This document shows positions 19,421 through 27,929 of a DNA stretch of 46,053 nucleotides, piece after piece. The position numbers were made by a program, and so were the translations under genes. Origin of the DNA: Bacillota bacterium (GTDB lineage: Bacteria; Bacillota; Sulfobacillia; Sulfobacillales; Sulfobacillaceae); NCBI GenBank assembly GCA_021797515.1, contig JAJZZP010000133.1:1-46053 (forward strand), read 5' to 3'. The notes beneath the pieces are model-generated. The model worked only from the letters and a program-made list of their open reading frames with translations. It was not told the origin of the DNA and did no database searches. Position 1 is the stretch's first letter. Each line of letters opens with the position of its first letter.

Positions 19421-20389
19421 TTACCGTTCTGCGTGGCGTCTAGGCTGCAATAAAGGGGCCCAGATTAGTACGGCAAACATTCCCATGATCGGATACATTG
19501 TGCCGACAAGTGTCTGGAACCCCAGACCCGAAAGCGGGTAAACCACAATGAGACTCCACAGCCGATGCCTTCCTATGCGCTGGACTAGCGCATAGGCCTC
19601 CGCGATACCCGTGGTGAATAAGGCAATCCAGAGACTTATCCCATATAACAACCCTAAGACTGAGTGAATATTTTGGGCTGCCGACACAAGAGGCAAGGGA
19701 CCGACCTCATGCAACGACAGCAACACGCGATGTTCAAGGAGAGCCATGATAGTCAAAACCAGTGCCCCTATGAACGCTGCGGCGGCTGTGCTGGTTCGCG
19801 AGTTCATAGTGCGACCCAAGGCTAGAAGAACCAAAACCGCAGTGAACAAATTATACGACACATAGAGTAGGGCTGACAAAAGCCAGTGACCGGAGAGAGG
19901 AGGAGGGTGCAGTGGTAATGTTCCTCGAGGAACGTACCATACGGATACACAGACGGTCAAGGCAATAATGTAGGGAATTAACAGGACATTAGCCTTGACT
20001 ACCCACCCCACTCCCAGCCATGCAATGCCCAATATTATCGCCAGCGTCCCTAAAGCGCCAAACCAGTCAGGGAACCCGAACAACACTCGAAGCGTTGTCC
20101 CGCCGCCGGAGACAACCACGGTGAGCCCAACCCCCAAAAAACCCACGGTCAAAAGCGGGACCATGCGGTTCAAAATCGGGTTCCGGTAATTCAGGCTACC
20201 TGTAGAACGCCGACCTCGTTCCAACGCCACCCAGCCCACTACGAAAAAGGCGGTGCCTGCCAGCAGGACACCGAGAGCCCCCACCGCCCCGTGCCGCGAA
20301 AAAAATACATAAATCTCTTGACCACTGGCAAAGCCAGCCCCAACCACCGCACCGACATAAGTCAGTCCCACCGCCATTGACCGCCACAT
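19421..20389 (-). CDS. YkvI-like membrane transporter
   Basis: A 322-residue membrane protein of about 10 helices. The N-terminal GLTYVGAVVGAGFASGQEI matches the YkvI/COG3949 group, which resembles amino-acid/sodium transporters of the APC fold with an unwound first helix. Substrate unknown. ATG 20389 has GGTGAGGT upstream. It is transcribed divergently from yyaC. A parS-like palindrome lies inside it at 19919-19934. Confidence 0.8.
   Translation of the reverse strand: MWRSMAVGLTYVGAVVGAGFASGQEIYVFFSRHGAVGALGVLLAGTAFFVVGWVALERGRRSTGSLNYRNPILNRMVPLLTVGFLGVGLTVVVSGGGTTLRVLFGFPDWFGALGTLAIILGIAWLGVGWVVKANVLLIPYIIALTVCVSVWYVPRGTLPLHPPPLSGHWLLSALLYVSYNLFTAVLVLLALGRTMNSRTSTAAAAFIGALVLTIMALLEHRVLLSLHEVGPLPLVSAAQNIHSVLGLLYGISLWIALFTTGIAEAYALVQRIGRHRLWSLIVVYPLSGLGFQTLVGTMYPIMGMFAVLIWAPLLQPRRHAER
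19919..19934. promoter_or_regulatory. parS-like palindrome (site 3)
   Basis: TGTTCCTCGAGGAACG, within the YkvI-like coding region. It matches the two palindromes beside parB at 14 of 16 positions or better. Confidence 0.5.
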
Positions 20390-20470
20390 CGTATTTACCT
20401 CACCGCCTTGCTACTTCATATTCCGTTACTAGGGTAAAATAGTCATATCTACTTACAGGAGGGACCCGAG

Positions 20471-21022
20471 GTGGCGGACACTGAACCGATGAAAGTTCCC
20501 TTTTCAGATCATCGCATTGCAACAAAGGGTCAAAGCACTGTCGACGAGGCGGTTCGCACGCTGCGGTCGCTATGGCGGCAGCACGGAGTGCCGGAGGCCT
20601 TACTGTGCATCGGCACCGATCGGTCGACAGGCGATGCCCTGGGGCCACTAGTCGGTACGGAAATTGAAACTCAGCTTCCTCGACTCAAAGTACTTGGAAC
20701 ATTGAATCACCCAGTACATGCAGGCAATCTTGAGGACGTGCTTAGGAACTATCCCGATTTAACCCAAAAACGCCTTCTGGCCGTGGATGCATCCCTAGGA
20801 CGGCTTCAAGATGTTGGCACACTCCTAATACGTCTCGGCCCGCTACGCCCTGGCTCCGGTGTTAACAAACAATTACCCCCGTTAGGTCATTATCACATCA
20901 CCGGCACCGTCAATGTGGGTGGATTTATGGAGTACTTTGTTCTCCAAAACACTCGGTTGGCGTTGGTCATGCAAATGGCCTCATTTATTTCGCTTGCGCT
21001 GGCTGCGAGCCTCAACCCCTGA
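20471..21022 (+). CDS. yyaC: YyaC family spore protein (DUF1256, germination-protease-like fold)
   Basis: A 183-residue protein of the YyaC/DUF1256 family, related in fold to the spore protease GPR and found in endospore formers near parB. Motifs: LLCIGTDRSTGDALGPLVGT (about residues 44-63), LGTLNHPVHAGNL and VDASLGRLQDVG. The GTG start has AGGAGGGA upstream. It runs on the plus strand, against its neighbours, and its 3' end overlaps the DUF4446 gene by 42 bp. Its presence argues that the host descends from spore formers. Confidence 0.9.
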   Translation: MADTEPMKVPFSDHRIATKGQSTVDEAVRTLRSLWRQHGVPEALLCIGTDRSTGDALGPLVGTEIETQLPRLKVLGTLNHPVHAGNLEDVLRNYPDLTQKRLLAVDASLGRLQDVGTLLIRLGPLRPGSGVNKQLPPLGHYHITGTVNVGGFMEYFVLQNTRLALVMQMASFISLALAASLNP

Positions 21023-21529
21023 CCCTTGCCGTGAGTTCGCTGCTAAATCAATCGCCTGCTTCTCTTCTTGGCTTAACGCGTACCTACTCTCGTGCTGTTG
21101 AAGCGGTTTTGCATATACGCGCACCTCCTCACGTCCCCAGAGGCTGGTCAGTACCACGCCGTCGCCGCGGTCATTCAGCACCGATAAGGAAAAAGACAAA
21201 TCCGCCCCGGTGTCTTCAAAGGGATTGAATCGCACCAGACCCAGTTTGTCAAAATTGTGATGTTGCTTTTGCTCCAGCACGGTTATCCGTGACGCCAGGT
21301 CTTCACCCTGGCGCAATGCTGACTCGGCCCCCGACCGCGCGGCGAGAACTACTTCTTCGACAGTGTGACCTGCGTTGTCGAATGCCGATAAATACCGTCG
21401 CTTCCAGCCGCCAGCGCGTTTGGCGGACACCAGGGCTATCACCAGCGACCCCACGGAGACCGCTCCGGCCCCTACGACAACATACGTCTGCTGAATTGCG
21501 TCCAATGTAAACAACACCCAATCCCCCAT
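20981..21529 (-). CDS. DUF4446 family protein
   Basis: A 182-residue protein with one N-terminal membrane helix (TYVVVGAGAVSVGSLVIALVSA), a helical segment and the conserved block NFDKLGLVRFNPFEDTGADLSFSLSVLNDRGDGVVLTSL of DUF4446. Function unknown; family members sit near parB in Clostridia. It begins immediately after the DUF554 stop and overlaps yyaC tail to tail. Confidence 0.88.
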   Translation of the reverse strand: MGDWVLFTLDAIQQTYVVVGAGAVSVGSLVIALVSAKRAGGWKRRYLSAFDNAGHTVEEVVLAARSGAESALRQGEDLASRITVLEQKQHHNFDKLGLVRFNPFEDTGADLSFSLSVLNDRGDGVVLTSLWGREEVRVYAKPLQQHESRYALSQEEKQAIDLAANSRQGSGVEARSQRKRNK

Positions 21530-22231
21530 TCATAGCAGCGACAGACCATGCATCTTGATCCACCCCAGCGCAAGCGGCAGCACCAGCGCGGGGAGTAAAT
21601 CTCCTATCTTTAGCACCGTCCGATCAAGCACGAAGTTAAATCCAATGCCAGCAATAATTAACCCGCCAACCACCGTCACATCTTGCATTAACGGGCCGTA
21701 AAGGACCTGCCGCAATGTTGACGCGAGCAGCGACAACGCGCCTTCATATACCACGGTAGGGACTGCGGCCACCACGACACCCCAACCAGCCGCCGTCGTT
21801 AAGAGCAGTGAGGTCGTACCATCGAGCATGGCCTTAGTGGCCAATATGCTATAGTTTCCTGTTAGCCCCTCTTGCAAACCGCCCAGGATCGCCATCGGTC
21901 CGATGTTGAATATCAGGCTCGCTGCAATAAATCCCTTTGAGAATCCGGACCGATGCGCTCTAGCCTCTGCCCAAATTCCAAATCGATCCAGCGCGGCGTT
22001 AACCCCAAGAACTGATCCTATCCATCCACCTAGGACTAAGGACAACAACGTATTGACGGGGTCGTTTAACGGCCAGGCCATTTTTAATCCAATCAATATC
22101 GCCACCAGGCCAACTAGACGCATCGCCTGTTCTCGAAATCCCGGGGGAAGCTTGTGTCCCCATAGCATCCCCAGCCCTGAGCCCACCAAAATGCCCGCAC
22201 CATTGATAACAACGCCCATCAGGTGATTCAT
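21530..22231 (-). CDS. DUF554 family membrane protein (YdfK-like)
   Basis: A 233-residue protein of six to seven helices, starting MGVVINGAGILVGSGLGML-type residues after MNHL, and containing GFIAASLIFNIGPMAILGGLQEGLTGNYSILATKAMLDG, the DUF554 core. Possible transporter; function unknown. A parS-like palindrome (22231-22246) abuts its start codon, so ParB binding there could influence it. Confidence 0.88.
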   Translation of the reverse strand: MNHLMGVVINGAGILVGSGLGMLWGHKLPPGFREQAMRLVGLVAILIGLKMAWPLNDPVNTLLSLVLGGWIGSVLGVNAALDRFGIWAEARAHRSGFSKGFIAASLIFNIGPMAILGGLQEGLTGNYSILATKAMLDGTTSLLLTTAAGWGVVVAAVPTVVYEGALSLLASTLRQVLYGPLMQDVTVVGGLIIAGIGFNFVLDRTVLKIGDLLPALVLPLALGWIKMHGLSLL

Positions 22232-22246
22232 GTTCCTTGAGGAACA
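22231..22246. promoter_or_regulatory. parS-like palindrome (site 1)
   Basis: TGTTCCTTGAGGAACA. It keeps the outer TGTTCC/GGAACA of parS sites such as TGTTCCACGTGGAACA but has TTGA in place of the central ACGT. It lies between parB and the DUF554 gene. Confidence 0.6.
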
Positions 22247-22261
22247 CCCCTTCCGTAAAAT

Positions 22262-22277
22262 TGTTCCTTAAGGAACA
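22262..22277. promoter_or_regulatory. parS-like palindrome (site 2)
   Basis: TGTTCCTTAAGGAACA, a perfect 16-bp palindrome 31 bp from site 1 and 6 bp after the parB stop. The central bases are TTAA. Confidence 0.6.
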
Positions 22278-22283
22278 CTACCA

Positions 22284-23153
22284 CTAGACAACAAATCCCG
22301 GATCACTCCCCCGATCCCCTTGTAGTAACTCCAAAAACCGTTCCAGTTCCTCAACGCTTCGATATGGTATCTCGATTCTTCCTTTCCCTGCATTTCCACG
22401 AAGCACCACCTTAGTACCAAGATTCCTTCTTAAAGCAACTTCCAGGGTTCGAAGATGGACATCAGTTTCGTCCCGCGTCACCGCCTCCGATTGCGGAACA
22501 TGATCTGCCTCCCACTGCAACCTCTTAACCGTCCAGCCCTCAACAGCCGCCCTTTCTGCCAATCCTTCGCGCCGTTCCTCCGCTACCGAGAGCAGTATCT
22601 TCGCATGCGCTACGGACAACTCACCACTCGCAACCCGATCCTGAATGCCGGCGGCCAATGCCAGCACCCGAACAAGGTTGGCTATATGTGACCGACTCTT
22701 TCCTACCCGACTTCCGATCGCCTCCTGCGTCCATCCCAACTCGTCCGACAAACGCCAATATGCGGTGGCTTCCTCAATGGGATTGAGGTCCCGCCGTTGT
22801 AAATTTTCGACTAATGCCATTTCCATCGATTCCGCATCGGTGACGGAACGAACCACCGCAGGAACGCGATCCAAACCTGCTGCCTGAGCAGCGCGCACCC
22901 GCCGTTCTCCTGCAACCAACTGATACCTGGAATCCACGGGCCTCACTAGAATCGGTTGTAAAATTCCCACCGCAACAATAGACTGGCTTAACTCGGCAAT
23001 TTCGGCCGGCGAAAAATGCTTGCGCGGCTGAAACGGGTTGGGATCAATTAAACTGACTAAAATCTCCACGACACCAGTGTCCGCAGCCCCAACGACCCCC
23101 TTATCGGGAATTAGCGACGCCAATCCCCGCCCCAATCCTCGAGGTTTAGCCAT
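22284..23153 (-). CDS. parB: Chromosome partitioning protein ParB/Spo0J
   Basis: The 289-residue CTP-dependent clamp that loads at parS and spreads to organise origin segregation and recruit SMC. It begins MAKPRGLGRGLASLIPD. The CTPase domain carries PFQPRKHF and GERRVRAAQAAGL (about residues 79-91). The helix-turn-helix reads LGWTQEAIGSRVGKSRSHIANLVRVLAL. A C-terminal dimer domain follows. Its ATG overlaps the parA stop. At two helix-turn-helix positions associated with parS specificity, Leu follows IAN and Ala is in SVAHAK where Gly is common; this is from memory of other ParBs. The nearby palindromes are also atypical. Confidence 0.96.
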   Translation of the reverse strand: MAKPRGLGRGLASLIPDKGVVGAADTGVVEILVSLIDPNPFQPRKHFSPAEIAELSQSIVAVGILQPILVRPVDSRYQLVAGERRVRAAQAAGLDRVPAVVRSVTDAESMEMALVENLQRRDLNPIEEATAYWRLSDELGWTQEAIGSRVGKSRSHIANLVRVLALAAGIQDRVASGELSVAHAKILLSVAEERREGLAERAAVEGWTVKRLQWEADHVPQSEAVTRDETDVHLRTLEVALRRNLGTKVVLRGNAGKGRIEIPYRSVEELERFLELLQGDRGSDPGFVV

Positions 23154-23907
23154 TTTGTACCACCTCCTCTGCTAACAAACGATAACCGTCCGCCCCTCTA
23201 GACTTTGGATCGTACCGCATGATTGGCAACCCGTGACTAGGCGCCTCTGACAACCGCACGGTCCGAGGGATCACTGACCGGTACACCTTGCTACGAAAAT
23301 GCGCACGAACTTCTTCAGCAACTTGAGAAGCCAAATTAGTCCTTCCGTCGAACATGGTAAGCACTACCCCTTCCAATTGGAGATGCGAGTTCAGCCGCCT
23401 CTTAACCAATTCGATGGTAGCCAATAACTGAGACAGCCCTTCAAGGGCAAAAAACTCACATTGTATCGGTATCATCACAGCGTCCGCAGCTGTCAGAGCA
23501 TTAATAGTTAAAAGCCCCAACGAAGGAGGGCAATCAATGAACACAAAATCGTAACGATCCCGAATCACTGCCAACCTATCGCGTAATAAAGTCTCGCGTG
23601 GTTCCATTTGAGCAAGCTCAACCTCTGCCCCCGCCAGATCCATGGTGGCGGGAACCAAATGCAGACCAACCACCTCGGTAGGCAGCAATGCGTCCATTAC
23701 TTCCCCATCACCTAATAGCACATCATATATCGACGCCTCAATCGACGATTTGTCAATTCCCAGACCAGTCGTTGTATTTCCCTGAGGATCGACATCAACG
23801 GCCAATACTCGCCGACCAGCATCGGCTAAATAAGCTGCCAAATTGATCACCGTAGTTGTCTTCCCCACTCCACCTTTTTGGTTGGCCACTGCAATTACTC
23901 TTCCCAT
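23146..23907 (-). CDS. parA: Chromosome partitioning ATPase ParA/Soj
   Basis: A 253-residue deviant Walker A ATPase that moves ParB-parS complexes and, in Bacillus, controls DnaA. The N-terminus VIAVANQKGGVGKTTTVINLAA holds the signature lysine; DVDPQGNTTTGLG, FVFIDCPPSLGLLTINAL and IPIQCEFFALEGL follow. ATG 23907 is preferred over the TTG at 23916, which is too close to AGGAGG. Operon with parB (overlap). No noc gene separates it from rsmG. Confidence 0.97.
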   Translation of the reverse strand: MGRVIAVANQKGGVGKTTTVINLAAYLADAGRRVLAVDVDPQGNTTTGLGIDKSSIEASIYDVLLGDGEVMDALLPTEVVGLHLVPATMDLAGAEVELAQMEPRETLLRDRLAVIRDRYDFVFIDCPPSLGLLTINALTAADAVMIPIQCEFFALEGLSQLLATIELVKRRLNSHLQLEGVVLTMFDGRTNLASQVAEEVRAHFRSKVYRSVIPRTVRLSEAPSHGLPIMRYDPKSRGADGYRLLAEEVVQNG

Positions 23908-24140
23908 GCCGCTCAAAGCCTCCTGCTATATTGGGGGAAATCCCAGCAACCTCACAACCGACGGAGAACACTCGCTTGAACTTATCCATTAACGGGAATT
24001 TATTGATCTTCGAACAACCGTCTCCATTTAGCAGAATTTCTCTATTCGCAACAATACCGTAAGACCTTTTACCTTGTCCATGACCTTGAGTCCCAATCAC
24101 CAAATTTACATCATATGTCGGTTGGAATTTCTCCGGCTCC

Positions 24141-24821
24141 TTAAAATCTCCCCAATTGGCTGCCAACGCGGGGGAACTCTTGAGGAGTGCTCCGCACCTT
24201 GCGAATAATGCCAATCCCCGACCACGTTCCAACGTCATCCTCTGCTAGGACTTCCCCGCCCAACACCTTAACCACCGGTGACGCCGCCAACCCCTTTACT
24301 CCTTCCAATCCGACCGGCAATCCAATTGTGCCTCCAATTTTCGCCAAGGGCAACGCCAATTCCACGGCAGTCAACATGGGCCCCACGGCGCGGGCTGTAA
24401 CCAAATCAAAATGCTCCCGCATCGTCCGATTTTTAGCCAACCATACCTCAGCCCTTTCAGCTACCACCTTCACGTTGCCAAGACCTAACGACGCAGCCGT
24501 GGCCAGCAAAAATTTTGCCCGGCGAACCCGGCTTTCGACCAACGTCCACTGCCATTCAGATTGTATAATCGCCAGCACCATTCCTGGCAATCCTGACCCG
24601 GACCCAATATCAATACAGCGCAGCCAATTCGACGACTCTTGTCCACTACGCGACAATAAAGAGAGGGCGTCTAAGACGCCCTTCTCCCAAAATTGTGCCG
24701 GCGTAAACCCAGTCAGGTTGATGGGGGATTCAAATACCAGACGGACATACTCTTCTAAGCACTGTACCTTAACAGAATTGATGGCAGCGTTCCTCAGCGT
24801 TTCACCAATCCGTTGGTCCAT
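24141..24821 (-). CDS. rsmG: 16S rRNA (guanine-N7) methyltransferase RsmG
   Basis: A 226-residue SAM-dependent enzyme that methylates G527 of 16S rRNA. It contains NLTGFT with FWEKGVLDAL, the SAM-binding loop CIDIGSGSGLPGMVLAI (about residues 69-85) and VTARAVGPM. ATG with GGAGG upstream. The usual upstream mnmG and mnmE are missing: the next gene is yidC, 11 bp away. Confidence 0.95.
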   Translation of the reverse strand: MDQRIGETLRNAAINSVKVQCLEEYVRLVFESPINLTGFTPAQFWEKGVLDALSLLSRSGQESSNWLRCIDIGSGSGLPGMVLAIIQSEWQWTLVESRVRRAKFLLATAASLGLGNVKVVAERAEVWLAKNRTMREHFDLVTARAVGPMLTAVELALPLAKIGGTIGLPVGLEGVKGLAASPVVKVLGGEVLAEDDVGTWSGIGIIRKVRSTPQEFPRVGSQLGRF

Positions 24822-24832
24822 CTCGCCTCCCG

Positions 24833-25507
24833 TTATCCTTTCGCTGGAGCCCCACCCGCCGCTCCGTCAACAGGCCTGCGTAATAGAATGGTGGTTTGCA
24901 CGACTTGGAATAGGTTGGACACTACATAGTAAATCGACAATCCAGCGGGAAACTTTGAAGCCACATACCCAAAAATGATCGGCATCATCCATAGCATCAT
25001 CTTTTGACTAGCTTCCATTCCCGGCTGCTGCGGGGTCATCGCCATCGTTTGTTTTTGCATAAAAAAAGTGCTCGCTGCCACAAGTACCGGTAACACGTAC
25101 GTGTGATCGGGAACAGCCAAATTTTGCCAAATCCAGAGCCCGTGATGTGCAAGGTATTTAAAACTTCTCAACACATCGAACAAGCCATACATCACAGGGA
25201 TTTGCAACAACAGTGGCAAGCAACCCGACGCCGGATTGACACCTTCTTCTTTATACAATTTGGCAATTTCTTCTTGCAATACTTTCGGATTCCCTTTGTG
25301 TTTTTGTTGCAATTCCCGCTGACGCGGTCCCACTTTAGCCATCTTTTGCATAGACCGTGCTTGAGTGATTCCCAAAGGAAGCAACACCACCCGCACCGCG
25401 AGTGTTAACAAGATTATCCCGATTACGTAGTTTCCAGCCGACAGGTGCGTAAAGAACTCAAACGCTACCCGTATAATGTCCAGAAACCCACTCCATATGC
25501 CACCCAT
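24833..25507 (-). CDS. yidC: Membrane protein insertase YidC/Oxa1 family (SpoIIIJ type)
   Basis: A 224-residue insertase that folds and inserts membrane proteins. It has five helices, the hydrophilic hairpin MQKMAKVGPRQRELQQKHKGNPKVLQEEIAKLYKEEGVNP and the groove helix with LTLAVRVVLLPLGI bearing the key Arg. It lacks a large extracellular domain, as in Gram-positives, and shows no lipobox cysteine. Downstream jag, which normally follows, is absent. Confidence 0.95.
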   Translation of the reverse strand: MGGIWSGFLDIIRVAFEFFTHLSAGNYVIGIILLTLAVRVVLLPLGITQARSMQKMAKVGPRQRELQQKHKGNPKVLQEEIAKLYKEEGVNPASGCLPLLLQIPVMYGLFDVLRSFKYLAHHGLWIWQNLAVPDHTYVLPVLVAASTFFMQKQTMAMTPQQPGMEASQKMMLWMMPIIFGYVASKFPAGLSIYYVVSNLFQVVQTTILLRRPVDGAAGGAPAKG

Positions 25508-25528
25508 GAATGTGCCTCCTCACCTCGA

Positions 25529-25738
25529 TTAGGGAACCGGATCATATCCCCCGGGATGTAATGGATGGCAACGCAAAATCCTCCGCACCGCCATCACGCC
25601 GCCTTTGCCCACCCCGTATTTGGTAACTGCCTCTACCGCGTACTGCGAGCACGTGGGTATGTATCGGCATGATGGACGGGTCATGGGAGATATATATTTC
25701 TGATAACCTCGAATTAAGCTCACAACGATCCTTCTCAT
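25529..25738 (-). CDS. yidD: Membrane protein insertion efficiency factor YidD
   Basis: A 69-residue protein with the diagnostic three-cysteine block [16 protein letters not shown] and [23 protein letters not shown]. An N-terminal amphipathic helix ([16 protein letters not shown]) lies at the inner membrane. Between rnpA and yidC as usual. Confidence 0.96.
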   Translation of the reverse strand: MRRIVVSLIRGYQKYISPMTRPSCRYIPTCSQYAVEAVTKYGVGKGGVMAVRRILRCHPLHPGGYDPVP

Positions 25739-25751
25739 ACCACTGTTCCTG

Positions 25752-26090
25752 CTAAGACTTCAAACATTTCGATTTCACCATCAATCTCTCGAACGACCGT
25801 TGCAACGTTGCCCACGACGCCGAGACTACCGAGCTTTTCCCGAGCACAACTATGTGGCCACACGGTACAAGTCTATCGTCATAAGTCTGCACCAGCGCCC
25901 GAAGGCGCCGTCGGACACGGTTGCGTTTTACCGCAGATCCCGTCGAGCGTTGAGCGGCAACGCCGATCTTGGTTTCGCCCTTGCCCATAAACAGAACGAA
26001 AAGGACCATATATCGGTCCCCGAAAGTATGGCCTTGTTTGAAAACTCGCCCGAATTCGGCCCGTTTCTTTAACCGCAAGCTGCGCCTCAT
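25752..26090 (-). CDS. rnpA: Ribonuclease P protein component
   Basis: A 112-residue basic subunit of RNase P, which trims tRNA 5' leaders with the RNA subunit. It starts [20 protein letters not shown] and carries the RNR signature [16 protein letters not shown]. It overlaps neither neighbour and is 15 bp downstream of rpmH, sharing its promoter. Confidence 0.95.
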   Translation of the reverse strand: MRRSLRLKKRAEFGRVFKQGHTFGDRYMVLFVLFMGKGETKIGVAAQRSTGSAVKRNRVRRRLRALVQTYDDRLVPCGHIVVLGKSSVVSASWATLQRSFERLMVKSKCLKS

Positions 26091-26105
26091 GTTTCACCCA
26101 ACCCA

Positions 26106-26240
26106 CTAAACGCAAAGGCGTTTGCGTCCTTTGGCGCGCCGACGTCTCAGAACCGCGCGACCACCGCGGGTACTCATTCGACTCCGAAATCCATGTACCT
26201 TGGCACGGTGACGACGATTAGGTTGAAATGTTCGCTTCAC
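26106..26240 (-). CDS. rpmH: 50S ribosomal protein L34
   Basis: A 44-residue highly basic protein reading [18 protein letters not shown] then [20 protein letters not shown], the L34 signature. The start is GTG at 26240 with GGGAGGTGA upstream; the C-terminus ends RLCV instead of the common RLSA/RLTV. First gene of the rpmH-rnpA-yidD-yidC cluster, divergent from dnaA. Confidence 0.96.
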   Translation of the reverse strand: MKRTFQPNRRHRAKVHGFRSRMSTRGGRAVLRRRRAKGRKRLCV

Positions 26241-26280
26241 TGGTCAGTCACCTCCCGCCTGCTACCCAAAATGTGCTTAC

Positions 26281-26309
26281 ATTATAGCTACCCACAACCC
26301 TAGGGTCAA
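26281..26309 (-). promoter_or_regulatory. rpmH operon promoter
   Basis: Minus strand TTGACC (26309-26304), 17-bp spacer, TATAAT (26286-26281), about 40 bp before rpmH. The spacer contains TTGTGGGTA, a weak DnaA-box-like sequence, so DnaA might modulate it. Confidence 0.8.
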
Positions 26310-26382
26310 GAATCCCAAATTTCAACCGTTGCTGGCTCTTTTGCCCACCATAAATTTTATTTCCCAAAAGCCATCCAATCAA

Positions 26383-26411
26383 TTGAGGGTCACGTCCCAA
26401 TTTGCTATCAT
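26383..26411 (+). promoter_or_regulatory. Candidate dnaA promoter
   Basis: TTGAGG (26383-26388), 17-bp spacer, TATCAT (26406-26411). The DnaA boxes at 26473-26504 lie downstream of it and before the dnaA start, a layout that allows autoregulation. Confidence 0.6.
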
Positions 26412-26459
26412 AAAGTCCACGCCTCCGCTATTCGCGGGGCAATCGTTGTTTAATGGAAA

Positions 26460-26510
26460 GATATCAACAACTTGTGGATAACGTTGTGGATTACTTGTGA
26501 ATAGTCACGA
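26460..26510 (+). other. oriC, upstream DnaA-box cluster
   Basis: Three adjoining boxes in reverse orientation: TGTGGATAA (26473-26481, exact), TGTGGATTA (26485-26493, one mismatch) and TGTGAATAG (26496-26504, two mismatches). With the cluster after dnaA this forms a bipartite origin. Confidence 0.75.
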
Positions 26511-26538
26511 CTTGGCGTACATTTTAGGAGGAGTTGGA

Positions 26539-27897
26539 ATGCTTGAAGTCGGCCTGGATACTTTGTGGGGTGAGGTAGTAGAACGACTGCAAAGCGAATT
26601 ATCGACCCCCAGTTTCGAAACTTGGGTACGGAGTGTTTCTCCAAAGACGCTATCCGATGACGTTTTATCGTTAGCTGTGCCGACAGAATTTATTCGACAA
26701 ATCATCACCACCCGGTACACTGGGCTACTGCGGGATGTCGTAGCTAAAGTGGCCGGCAAACCCATTGATATTCATCTCGAGTTGGGCGCGAAAAATCTCA
26801 ACCCTATTGCTCGCGTTGCACCCAAAACCGAATCAATTAGACACGAACATATTTCAAACGACAGCGAGTATTTAACACGACTAAACCCGAAGTACGTATT
26901 TGAGGCTTTCGTCGTAGGAAGCTCCAATCGCTTCGCCCATGCTGCATGCCAAGCTGTCGCGGAAATGCCGGCACGAGCCTACAATCCCTTATTCCTATAT
27001 GGCGGCGTAGGACTAGGAAAAACCCATCTGATGCACGCTATTGGCCACCACGTGCTACATCTTTCTCCGGGGTCACGAGTTCTTTACGTGTCTTCCGAAA
27101 CTTTTACCAATGAAATGATCAACGCGATCCGTGACGATAAAATGGTGCGCTTCAGGCAACGATACCGCAGCATTGACATATTATTAATCGACGATATTCA
27201 GTTCGTGGCAGGCAAAGAACGAACTCAAGAAGAGTTTTTTCACACGTTTGAAGCGTTGCACGGTGCTCGAAAACAAATTGTCATTTCCAGCGACAGGGCA
27301 CCTAAAGAAATCCCCACCTTGGAAGAACGCCTCCGATCACGATTTGAATGGGGCCTTATTACCGATATCCAACCGCCGGATTTAGAAACCCGCATGGCTA
27401 TCTTGGCAAAAAAGGCGCAAATAGATAGCTTATGGGTTCCCGACGAAGTTTTGCAATTGATTTCCTCGCGCATCGATACGAATATTAGAGAACTTGAAGG
27501 TGCACTCATACGCGTAATGGCGTATGGCTCTATAAGCAGGCAACCCCTCACTGCAGAATTGGCACTGGAGGCGCTAAAAGATGTCCTTCCTCAAAATCGG
27601 CCAAAGACAATTACCATTCGCTTAATTCAAGAAGAAGTAGCACGTTATTACGATATGCGCCCCGAAGAATTCAAGGCGAAAAAGCGCACCAAGGCCGTCG
27701 CCTACCCCCGCCAAGTTGCTATGTATATCGCCCGGAAACTTGCCGATGCAAGCTTCCCCAAAATCGGCGAAGAATTCGGAGGCCGGGACCACACCACGGT
27801 GATACACGCCTGTGAAAAGATTGACAACGAACGACACCGCGATCCACAAGTAGCGAGCCTTATCGATGACCTTATTAAACGAATTCGTTCACGTTAA
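26539..27897 (+). CDS. dnaA: Chromosomal replication initiator DnaA
   Basis: A 452-residue AAA+ initiator that binds DnaA boxes and melts oriC. Domain I begins LWGEVVERLQSELSTPSFETW. Domain III carries Walker A LFLYGGVGLGKTHLMHAIG and Walker B ILLIDDIQFVAGKERTQEEF. Domain IV ends with the helix-turn-helix signature GGRDHTTVIHACEKI. ATG 26539 has AGGAGGAG about 8 bp upstream; a GTG at 26497 in the same frame would place the start inside the DnaA boxes and is rejected. Confidence 0.97.
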   Translation: MLEVGLDTLWGEVVERLQSELSTPSFETWVRSVSPKTLSDDVLSLAVPTEFIRQIITTRYTGLLRDVVAKVAGKPIDIHLELGAKNLNPIARVAPKTESIRHEHISNDSEYLTRLNPKYVFEAFVVGSSNRFAHAACQAVAEMPARAYNPLFLYGGVGLGKTHLMHAIGHHVLHLSPGSRVLYVSSETFTNEMINAIRDDKMVRFRQRYRSIDILLIDDIQFVAGKERTQEEFFHTFEALHGARKQIVISSDRAPKEIPTLEERLRSRFEWGLITDIQPPDLETRMAILAKKAQIDSLWVPDEVLQLISSRIDTNIRELEGALIRVMAYGSISRQPLTAELALEALKDVLPQNRPKTITIRLIQEEVARYYDMRPEEFKAKKRTKAVAYPRQVAMYIARKLADASFPKIGEEFGGRDHTTVIHACEKIDNERHRDPQVASLIDDLIKRIRSR

Positions 27898-27929
27898 GAT
27901 TACTAAGGGGGATAACAGGGGGATTATGG

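Noticed and set aside
23795..24238. Possible noc gene between rsmG and parA
   Set aside because: The minus-strand frame there has no ParB/Noc motifs; its 5' part lies in rsmG and its 3' part in parA.
26497..26538. GTG start for dnaA at 26497
   Set aside because: It lies within the third DnaA box and lacks a ribosome-binding site; ATG 26539 follows AGGAGGAG.
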